Assembly: GCA_965216025.1 (NCBI GenBank)
Contig: CBDCEX010000014.1
Span: forward strand, 303,028-367,027
From: JADFQT01 sp965216025
Lineage (GTDB): Bacteria; Chloroflexota; Dehalococcoidia; Lucifugimonadales; UBA3495
Reading direction: 5' to 3'
Length of the DNA stretch: 64,000 bases
In this document: one piece after another, positions 56,706-64,000 of the stretch
How positions within the stretch are numbered: the first letter of the stretch is position 1
Layout: each line of letters opens with the position of its first letter
The notes under the pieces: generated by a model
What the model was told of the DNA's origin: nothing
Databases searched by the model: none
Seen by the model: the letters and a program-made list of their open reading frames with translations, nothing else
Made by a program: the position numbers and the translations under genes

Positions 56706-57140
56706 TCATCGCCCCTTTCTGGGCTGGCCTTCGGATCGCTGGGGGGATGGGTCCAGCGGGATTACTTGCCAGCCGGGTTCTACCAGGCCGCCCTCAACGG
56801 GTTCCATATCGTAACGTTCACGATTGGCAAGTGCATCTCTCCCGCTGTCGGTGATATGAACGGGCGCGGCGTAACGCTCATCCGACCACTCACCTATTTG
56901 TGTCCAATCGGGGTGTGCTTCGAGCCAATGCAGAATCTCCATGCCCTTAATCAGCCCGCAGACCCATACATCAGGGGGTGTGTTGGTCTTCACCTTGTAA
57001 TGACCGTCCTTATCCCACCAGCAGATATACAGGGGGTTGTGGAGGGCAATGAGCTCAAGTATCTCTCACTGGCGGTCACGGATATGTCTTGCCATTTTTC
57101 TATCGCGCTCTTCAGTGAGCCATTTCGGTTCCAAGGTCAT
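56706..57140 (-). pseudogene. Unknown protein with an in-frame TGA
   Basis: A strong site GGAAGGAG precedes ATG 57140: MTLEPKWLTEERDRKMARHI RDRQ, then TGA at 57066-57068. The same frame runs on as EILELIALHNPLYICWWDKD, GHYKVKTNTPPDVWVCGLIK, GMEILHWLEAHPDWTQIG and ends PSPQRSEGQPRKGR at 56706. The protein-like text on both sides of the TGA suggests a single 144-residue gene with a nonsense mutation, perhaps TGG to TGA. A restart at GTG 56993 would give 95 residues. No family recognised; Trp-rich. Confidence 0.5.
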
Positions 57141-57218
57141 ATCTCCTTCCGGTTCTCAGTCTTCTCCTGCTTCTCTGGATCGCCGGCGCCGCGGTGATCA
57201 TCTCGTCCAACCTGCTGG

Positions 57219-57431
57219 TGGTTTTCTCCCCTGCCATCCGGGGTTTGCGGATCGACGGCAGGGTATCCAGCGTGAACGGGCGCGGTCTATCCCCGCGCCA
57301 GCGGGGTCTACGCGGGAATCCGGCCCGCCGCTGGTATGTGGGTCGATCCCCGCACCTGCGGAGTCCACGCAAGGGCGGTGTCTACCCTGTCGGCCCGCCT
57401 CGGTCCATTCCCGCGCCTGCGGGGATTGTAG
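57219..57431 (-). CRISPR. Degenerate type I-E-like CRISPR array of 3-4 repeats, 3' of FN3 gene B
   Basis: On the minus strand the units read: ATCCCCGCAGGCGCGGGAAT+GGACCG (57401-57431), GACTCCGCAGGTGCGGGGAT+CGACC (57340-57370), GACCCCGCTGGCGCGGGGAT+AGACCG (57283-57313), and a weak fourth ACCCCGGATGGCAGGGGAGA+AAACC (57219-57249). Starts step by 61, 57 and 64 bp; 61 is the typical I-E period. Spacers of about 26-34 bp are unrelated to each other. The 29-base repeat with a GC-rich 7-bp stem is the I-E type. The array starts about 46 bp past the stop of gene B. No cas gene in the window. Confidence 0.7.
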
Positions 57432-59834
57432 TTAGAAAACTTGACCGGTCGTTCTGTCGGTTTATAAGGTCCTTGTTTAGCGTCTGGACGCCCAGATTTG
57501 GACCGCAATGGTGCCGCCGCCGGCGAGTTCGCTCCAGGGGCTGGCGGTCTTGGTGGCCGCTACGTTACCAATAAACCAGCCGGACCTATTGGTCAACTGG
57601 TCGTCCGTGTCGGTTACCACTGGTTTGTAGCCGGTTCCTGCGAAGACTATCCAGTATTTGGTGTTGGCGGTGAGTGTTATGTCTGCGCAGTCTGGGGCCA
57701 GGAATGGAATGGGAGCTGGGAAGTCTTCCCAGTACACGAGGTGTTGGACCTGCGTTGGATTGCGGAAATCGCAGGCCTTGGCGCCTGGCGCTGAGGACGT
57801 GTTCACGTTCAACGTTAGTACCGGGGCTGAATGGTCGTCGGGTATATGCGTGAGGATTCGGTCCAGCTTGTAGCCGCCCGGGTTCTGGCCGGTCGTGAAG
57901 TCCACCGCGTACTGCCTGCTGGAGCCGGCGTAATACTGGAGCTGTGTTAACGTGCCGAGGTATAGGTTGTTGGCAAGCTTGTCTGTCCCGGTGATGTCGG
58001 TCATCGTGATCGTGTAGGCCCCGTTGAAGTTCTTGGAACCGGAGTTGAGCTTGTCGAATACAACGACGTCAATCAGGTATTTCTGGTTCTGGTCATGCTT
58101 GATGTGCAGGACGGTGTAGCCGTCGTTGCGGTTGTGGTCGGAGTCGCAGCAGGTGCCGCGTCGGTCTCCGTCGATGAAGTAGCCCCAGGCGGAGCCTCCG
58201 GTGGCGGTGTTTGGGCTGTCGCCGAACTTTACCTCGATGCGGTAGCTGTGGTTCCATTGGGTGTCGAGCCACCAGTAGTCGCCGTATAGACCGTGGTTCC
58301 TATCGAGGCCTGGTGTCAGATGACCAGTGCTGACGATGCCGGGGGTTACGACTGCGCCCGTTTTGTGGGCGTTGTGACCCGCGCCGGGCAGGTCGGGGCC
58401 GTCGGCCTCGTTGGTCCTGAGGAACGGTGTGCCGAGGAGTTCCATCTGGATGGGGAAGGCGACGTTGGACCATGGTTGGTCCGGCTCTTTCCTGGCTCTG
58501 CGGTCGCCGATCGTCCAGCCATCGAGCGACGTGGAATCTTGCGCTTTGGATTCGGTTACGCTGATGCGGAGGAGGTTGAACTCCTGTTCGTTGCTGAAGA
58601 CGAACCAGTAACGTGTTCCGGTGTTCAGGTTGGTGTTCCTGGGAGCTGTGGCCGTGAGCTTAGCAACAACGAAGTTGTCCTGGGCAAAATCGCCCGGCAT
58701 GATCATGCTGGCTAGGTGATTGCCTGGCGCGCCGTTGTCATCTGCGTGCAGGTCGATCATGGCGTGTGTTGGGTGTTGGGAACTGGCATCGAAGCGGGCT
58801 GCGTTGAGGCGGTACTGCTGTCCCAGACGGCCTGGGGGCGTCCGGAATGACTGAGCTGCTTTGACTCCTGCGCCTGTTGGTTCCGTTCCCAGGAAGGTCT
58901 GGTCGATGTTGGAGACCAGGGTGTCGTAATGCGGGGCGCCGAGCACGGACATCTTGATGCTTTTTACTTCAAGCGTCCAAGACAGTGTTTCCGGGGACCA
59001 TAGTGAATCGTCGCCGATGGACCACCGGTTGTACGTCGTGGGTCCCTGAACCTCGTTGTTGTCGGTGGCAAACTCAAAGTCGATGCGTTCGGCTCCAGTG
59101 AAAAACGTGGAAGCGTCTGCGATTTCGAATTTCAGCCAGTAGGTAATACCCGATGATAAGGTGCTTCCTGGTGGCGCCAAGAATGTGACTGGACCGCTGG
59201 GGACGGGAACCGTGTAGGTTTCCGTAGGGGTCAGCGTATAGACGAGGTCACCAGGTTGGTCGCCGGTGTCACTATGCACGGTGACGAGTATGTCGCTGTC
59301 CGCAAGTTGTGACGCCGTGGAGAAAGCCGACTCAAGCTGGACTGTGACGCCGTGGAAGTCGAACTCGGCGGGTGTGCCATTTTCGTTGTTGGCGGCGTTG
59401 AACGATTGCGCAATTTTTGACCTATCGGCGTCGGTCCGTCTGCTGAACAATGTGAGAGTGCTGGGTGAGTCCAGGTTGGAGACCAGGAAGGCGGGAGCGG
59501 CGTGCCCGCTTATGTTCATTTGTATATTCTCGCCGTCCTGTTCGGTCCATGCTCCACCATCAACTGTCCGGTAAGATGAGTCGCCTAGCCCCCAATCTGT
59601 GTTCGATTCGACGTTTTCATCATCGCTTTGGGTTTGTTGGATTCCTACTGCTTCCCCATCATTAATAGTCACATATAACCAGTATTTGGTGTTCGGTTGG
59701 AGGGTGAAGTCATCGGTTGTGGTGAACGTGATCAGTCGGAATCGAGCTGTTATGGCCGATGTTGTGGTCATGGTGTACAGCACGGTTTGGCCAGGGACAC
59801 CCTCATTGTCGTTCCGTATGGAGACCCCCGGTGT

Positions 59835-61065
59835 CAGGGCAATCGCGTCTTATTATCGTTCTTAAATTTGTTTAAAATAGTAATCATCATGACGAAACTA
59901 GGGAGGGGTAGTGATGGTTCAGGCAACAGGCGCACCCATCGCCCAATACTTCGCGGCGTTGGACGACCCGAGGATTGATCGTACCAAGCGGCACAAACTT
60001 TTGGATATCGTCACCATTGCCCTTTGTGCCACCATCTGCGGCGCTGATTCTTGGGTGGATATCGAGCTCTTCGGCAACTGTAAAGAGGAGTGGTTCAAGT
60101 CCTTTCTGGAGTTGCCCAACGGTATCCCTTCCCATGATACCTTCGGCGACGTCTTCGCCCGCCTGGACCCAGAGCAGTTTCAACGCTGTTTCATGGAGTG
60201 GGTCCAAGCCGTAGCCCAAGTCACCCAAGGCGAAGTGGTGGCCATCGACGGCAAGACGGTACGGCGCTCCCACGACCGTACCCTGGGCAAAAAGGCCATT
60301 CACATGGTCAACGTGTGGGCCTCGTCCCATGGCTTGGCGCTGGGCCAGACCAAGGTGGACGAGAAGTCCAATGAAATCACCGCCATCCCCAAGTTGCTAC
60401 AGCTGCTGGAGCTCGCCGGTTGCATCATCACCATCGACGCCATGGGCTGCCAGAGGGAGATAGCCCGGGAGATCATTGAGGCTCAGGCCGACTATCTGCT
60501 GGCGGTGAAGGAGAATCAAGGCCGGCTGTACGATGACGTTCGCGACCTTTTCGAGGGCGCCGAGGAATACGACTTCGAGGGCGTCCCCTATGACTTCGCC
60601 CGCACGCTGAACAAGGGCCACGGCCGCCTGGAAACCCGTCAATGCTGGGTCATCACGGACCCGGACTGCCTGGACTATCTGCAAAACCGGCAGCAGTGGG
60701 CCAACCTCAACGCCGTGGTTAAGGTCACGGCTCAGCGGGAGACGGCAACCGGGACCACGGTCCACTCTCGCTACTATATCAGCAGTCTGGCCAGGCCTGC
60801 CCAGACTTTGTTGGAGGTCACCCGCCGACACTGGGGCATAGAAAACAGCTTGCACTGGTCTTTGGATGTTACCTTTCGAGAAGATCACAGCCGGGTACGT
60901 AAGGATAGTGGGCCTCAAAACCTGGCAGTCCTGCGCCAGATAGCCCTCAATTTGCTGAAGCAGGAGACCAGCCTTAAACGGGGACTTCAAGGTAAACGGC
61001 TGAAAGCCGGCTGGGTTGAGGATTACCTACTCAAGGTGCTCCTTGGTTAAGACGCGATTGCCCTG
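59835..61065 (+). mobile_element. ISAs1-family element, type a, copy 2 (1231 bp, 10-bp target duplication)
   Basis: Ends identical in kind to 17067-18297; flanks CCCCCGGTGT at 59825-59834 and 61066-61075. Inserted in FN3 gene B. Removing it joins SNPTPG to VSIRNDNEG in frame. Confidence 0.96.
59914..61050 (+). CDS. ISAs1-family transposase (copy 2)
   Basis: 378 residues, intact, with the same motifs as the copy at 17146: VVAIDGKTVRRSHDR, TIDAMGCQREIA and HWGIENSLHWSLDV. Differences include Gln for Glu near residue 12, Arg for Leu after DHS, Ser for Asn in RKDSG and Thr for Ser in KQETS. Both copies appear active. The orientation is opposite to the host gene B. Confidence 0.95.
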   Translation: MVQATGAPIAQYFAALDDPRIDRTKRHKLLDIVTIALCATICGADSWVDIELFGNCKEEWFKSFLELPNGIPSHDTFGDVFARLDPEQFQRCFMEWVQAVAQVTQGEVVAIDGKTVRRSHDRTLGKKAIHMVNVWASSHGLALGQTKVDEKSNEITAIPKLLQLLELAGCIITIDAMGCQREIAREIIEAQADYLLAVKENQGRLYDDVRDLFEGAEEYDFEGVPYDFARTLNKGHGRLETRQCWVITDPDCLDYLQNRQQWANLNAVVKVTAQRETATGTTVHSRYYISSLARPAQTLLEVTRRHWGIENSLHWSLDVTFREDHSRVRKDSGPQNLAVLRQIALNLLKQETSLKRGLQGKRLKAGWVEDYLLKVLLG

Positions 61066-62560
61066 CCCCCGGTGTGGGATTGCTCGAGCCGCCACTTATT
61101 CTCAGGTATAATTGAGAATTCGTCAGGTGATAGCCATACGAGTTATTGCCTGTCGTGAACGACATAGCACGTTCGTGGACAAAGCCCACGTGTGTTCCTA
61201 CAACTGCACGTGTAACAACATTATCGGTCGGATTTAGGTTTGAAACCAAGGTGTTGTCGCCGTCTTCATGGCTTGCCGTGACGAGGACTTCCGGCACGGT
61301 CGCGGTGAGCGTGTTCGACAGGTCGCTCAGCCCGGAGGCGTTGCGGGCCTTCACGGCGTAGCTGTGGGTCTGGCCCGCCGGCGGGGTCTCGTCGGTGTAG
61401 CTGGTCGAACTCGATCCCGTGTCATCTTCGATGATAACCAGACTGTCGGCGGCGGGGCCGCGCAATATCTGGTAGCCGGTTATGGAGTCGTCTTCGTCGA
61501 GGTTGAACCATGAGAGCAGCACGTCTCCATCGGGCGTCACTGCGGTTGCCCCGATGATCGGTGCCGCGGGCAGCGGCAGCGTCACCTGGGCGGTCGTCTC
61601 GGTCCACGGTCCATTCCAGGGGCTGTCGGCGTGGTCGCCGTCGCTGTAGCGTGCTCGCACTCTGATGTTGTAGTCGGTGTCGTACTCGAGGCCCGCCAAC
61701 GTATGGGTGGTCGTAGTTGGATGAGCGTTGCCAGCTTCTGCTGTGTCGGCGGGATAATCCTCGGCGCTCTTGGCCCAGTTGACGTGGTAGTCCGTGGGGT
61801 CGGCGTTCGGCGCTGCGGGGGCTGTCCAGGTGAGCAGGAGCTGGCCGGCGGCGTCGTCAGTGGCCGTGATGGTGTCGATGGTTCCTGCTGGCGGAGTTGT
61901 ATCTTCAGGCGCCGGGTCATCCCTGGCCGGGTCATCCCTGGGCGGTTGTTCGACCGGTTCGACCGGTTCTTCCTCGACCGGTTCTTCCTCGACCGGCTCA
62001 GGGGTGGGTGTCTCCGCCGGTTCTCCGGCCACCGTGATGGTGTCGGTGGCCCAAGGTCCGCCCCAGGATTTGCCTTCGTGTTCGCCTCTGTAGTAGCGGG
62101 CGCGCATGCGGATTTTGTACTCGGTGTCGTGTTCCAGGTCCGCAATGGTCACGGTCGTGGCGGTGGGGGCTGGGTATTTGTGACCTTCGTCGACCTTCCA
62201 TGACTTGTACTCTTCGGTGGACTTGGCCCAGTCGACCCGGTAGTCGGTGGGCGTGGGGCTGGCCGCGCCCAGGACACCATCAGGGTTCCGGGCGCGTCGC
62301 TGGTCAGCGTCAGGCCCGTTATGGCGCCGTTGCTCTCTGCCTGGACGGTTGCGATATAGAGTCCCGAGGTGACGGCGGCGGCCAGCAGCATGACGGCGAT
62401 GAAAACCAGTTGCCATGACTGGAACGCCCTGGTCTGGGGGGCTGGTTGAGATGGGGGATTCATTGATATTGCTCCTTCAGCTTCGTGGGTGTCCTTCGTG
62501 GGTGCCTTGAATATTATATGCTCCGGCGATGTTCCCATTCGTTGGGATCAGTCGTCTGGA

Positions 62561-62703
62561 CGATTCATCCGGGACCACACGGGGACAGGGCCTCTCCCCC
62601 ACTTGGCCCCGGGTGGTACTCGGTCCATCTCCGCGCCTGCGCGAGAGTCCTTTCATAATAGTCCATCCTTAGCGGTTTCTCCCCTGCCATCCGGGGTTTT
62701 TGG
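62561..62703 (-). CRISPR. Three degenerate type I-E-like repeats, 5' of FN3 gene B
   Basis: Plus-strand units begin CGATTCATCC (62561), CGGTCCATCTCCGCGCCTGC (62621) and CGGTTTCTCCCCTGCCATCC+GGGG (62673); steps are 60 and 52 bp. The first unit and the following 31 bases match the block at 53196-53254 upstream of gene A. The third unit shares its unusual centre (CCCCTGCCATCCGGGG) with the weak unit at 57219. Confidence 0.55.
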
Positions 62704-63140
62704 GGGATGTTCCGGCGCAGGTATTTCGCCATTGACACTTTGCTCTGGAATGCAAAAGGGAAAGGCGTAGATGCCTGTCCCTGGGTTGATGCTGTTCGGT
62801 TTTCGGACCTGTCCGGTGTCGAGGAAATGTCCCTGCCGTGGTCGTAGGTCGTGCTTCTTCCCACGTGGCCCTGTTCTATCTGCGGGTTTCGGTTACGGGG
62901 AAGGTGCCCTGCCTGGCCGGCCCTTCCTCGTCTCCACTCGGGGCTGGGCGCCGCGGCCAGTGCCGCGGTCTCTATCGTGAGGATGGTCAGGCAGATGTAG
63001 TCTCAGTAATGATTTGGCCGGTTTCGGACTGCTCCCCGGCCCAAAAGCACCCACAACACCTCAGCCAGAACCCCTATTTGTGATATCGGGAATGGAATTT
63101 GGTTTGGCACCATTGACGAGGTTTGGAATTTGCCTTGATT
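62704..63140. other. Intergenic, nothing recognised
   Basis: About 440 bp between the CRISPR-like block upstream of FN3 gene B and the 3' end of the type I methylase/specificity gene. Frames here are short and without motifs. Confidence 0.4.
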
Positions 63141-64000
63141 TCACTTCCCGAGCCAGTAGGTTGTCGCCGCATCCAGTTCTGAGGAGAAAGCGACCTCGGT
63201 TCCTTTAAGGTTTGCCAGGGCCCTTGCTACGTTTTCCGCCGGACCGGAGAGTTCTTTTATCTGGTTTTTGGTGATGGGCAAGACCGTATCAGGGATTCTA
63301 TTTTCATCCACCGCCGGGTAGGCGATGCCTGTGGCGTTCCGCACGATCTGGGCGTTAGCGAAGTCGGTTTGCAAGAGCTTTGCGAGTATGTGGGGATGGA
63401 TGCCTTTCGGGTTCAGCACCGCCAGTCCAGTCGAACAGATAGCCCCGTCTAGTTCAGGACCGACGACCCCGACTGTCCTTCTTTCTGGCCGTACTGTGGA
63501 AATAAGGACGTCCCCCGTGCGTACGACTTTCTTCGCCCGGGAGGGTGCTTTCTGGCACTCGACCATCTTGCAACGTTCCGTGCGGGTTCGCTCGTCGATG
63601 TCGGAGATCTCCACGTACCTGAATTCTCCGTTGCAGGATTCTCCGTTGCAGGACCGGCTGGGGTCGAAACGTTCGTTAGAGAGCGTTGCCACTTGTCCTA
63701 CAAGAGTCCCTTCGGCCCCGTTCTGCTCGGCGGCTCCGTTCTGTTCAGCTCCGTTCTGTTCGGCTCTTCGTAGCAAGTCCCCGTCAGTTCCGGCGTGGTA
63801 GGTCGCGTCCCACTTAGAGGAGTCTTGGTTGAACAGAACCCATCGCCCGGTGGTTGAGTCGGTTTTTCGGGTTGCCTCGTCGAGTATCTGGGGTAGCTGG
63901 CCTCCCTCCTTGGGGAGTCTGGTGCGCCCTGCCCCCCTGGTTACGATGTCATAACCTATATTCTGGCATGTGGCGAAGTAGACTGCCTGCCTAGACTGCT
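63141..64000 (-). CDS. Type I restriction-modification methylase/specificity protein, C-terminal part (5' partial)
   Basis: The frame is open to the right edge; only the last 286 residues are visible. QAVYFATCQNIGYDIVTRGA is the tail of an N6-adenine methylase. A linker contains NGAEQNGAAEQNGAEG. A target-recognition domain of HsdS type follows: VGQVATLSNERFDP, FRYVEISDIDERT, RTGDVLISTVRPERRTVGVV, GAICSTGLAVLNPK and YPAVDENRIPDTVLPI, then a helix KNQIKELSGPAENVARALAN. It would methylate and choose the DNA target. Two tandem DNA repeats lie in this gene: a 15-bp unit twice at 63624-63653 and about 15-18-bp units at 63716-63765. Confidence 0.82.
   Translation of the reverse strand, partial: QSRQAVYFATCQNIGYDIVTRGAGRTRLPKEGGQLPQILDEATRKTDSTTGRWVLFNQDSSKWDATYHAGTDGDLLRRAEQNGAEQNGAAEQNGAEGTLVGQVATLSNERFDPSRSCNGESCNGEFRYVEISDIDERTRTERCKMVECQKAPSRAKKVVRTGDVLISTVRPERRTVGVVGPELDGAICSTGLAVLNPKGIHPHILAKLLQTDFANAQIVRNATGIAYPAVDENRIPDTVLPITKNQIKELSGPAENVARALANLKGTEVAFSSELDAATTYWLGK

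Larger units (their letters stand above)
57477..62463 (-). pseudogene. Giant fibronectin-III surface protein B (paralogue of A), IS-interrupted
   Basis: ATG 62463 with the same AAGGAG leader as gene A. Membrane anchor LVFIAVMLLAAAVTSGLYIA, then a one-base deletion near 62270 shifts the frame. In the next frame are FN3 1 (YRVDWAKSTEEYKSWKVDEG), a VEEEP linker, FN3 2 (TGQLLLTWTAPAAP-type; ADPTDYHVNWAKSAEDYPAD), FN3 3 (LSWFNLDEDDSITGYQILRG) and 'LVSNL...SFTTG' modules. The ISAs1-a element interrupts at TPG; on its left the frame continues VSIRNDNEGVPGQTVLYTMT and runs open to a TAA at 57477, ending VQIWASRR. About 1250 codons without the IS. It lacks the extra C-terminal domains of gene A. Confidence 0.85.

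Noticed and set aside
44395..57068. Reading TGA as tryptophan or selenocysteine
   Set aside because: Many intact genes in the window (for example those ending at 2699 and 3890) use TGA as a normal stop, and no selenocysteine hairpin was visible. Simple nonsense mutation is the better explanation.
57037..57574. Overlapping plus-strand frames rich in SIPAPAG / SIPAPAE motifs
   Set aside because: These are translations of CRISPR-type repeats, a known source of false genes; the repeats themselves are reported instead.
1..64000. tRNA or rRNA genes
   Set aside because: No convincing T-loop/anticodon pattern or rRNA core was recognised by eye; a covariance-model search would be needed to exclude tRNAs fully.

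Overview
The window looks like an accessory, insertion-sequence-rich stretch of a GC-rich bacterial genome. The gene set (a truncated luciferase-like flavin oxidoreductase, amidohydrolase-2, an arylsulfotransferase-like protein, NIPSNAP, RidA, a CaiB/BaiF CoA-transferase, an acetolactate-synthase-like TPP enzyme, and a zinc-ribbon/RDD protein fused to HflK) resembles Chloroflexota of the SAR202/Dehalococcoidia type. The ankyrin-repeat lipoprotein, giant fibronectin-III surface proteins, abundant IS copies and Uma2/HNH/type I R-M genes resemble sponge-associated lineages. The taxonomic and host assignment is inference from content; no rRNA or tRNA gene was seen.

Left part (1-16.2 kb): mostly intact catabolic genes. 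These are the CorC C-terminus, a broken LLM oxidoreductase, an amidohydrolase, an alpha/beta hydrolase, an arylsulfotransferase-like protein and a BNR-repeat protein. An IS630 element next to a DUF4242 remnant follows, then hflC with a twice-frameshifted hflK, a TPP enzyme, NIPSNAP, RidA, a CoA-transferase and a pentapeptide-repeat/TIR-like protein.

Middle (16.2-39.3 kb): an M20 amidohydrolase and an intact Lhr helicase stand among heavy IS damage. An MFS transporter is split by an ISAs1-family element with a 10-bp target duplication. A nitroreductase is split by an IS701-type element at CTAG. An IS1182-type element is decayed, and a nested IS630/IS1380/ISAs1 island truncates two genes. A large ankyrin-GLUG lipoprotein gene is split by a second IS701 element.

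Right part (39.3-64 kb): a frameshifted resolvase with a palindrome before it, Uma2 and HNH nucleases, a decayed BsuPI-type lipoprotein and a small conserved-looking protein. Then come two paralogous giant FN3 surface-protein genes (A, 45731-53111; B, 57477-62463), both on the minus strand, both IS-interrupted and frameshifted. A thymidylate kinase gene split by an IS630 element lies between them, and the end of a type I methylase/specificity gene runs off the window edge.

The most unusual structure is four short, degenerate blocks of type I-E-like CRISPR repeats. They lie just outside both ends of both FN3 genes, with repeat-to-repeat steps of about 57-64 bp (one is 52) and no cas genes in the window. 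At least five IS insertions have clean target duplications, and removing them on paper restores the host reading frame. Recent IS expansion is therefore the main force shaping the region. Many of the remaining single-base frameshifts lie in homopolymers and could be real decay or assembly error.
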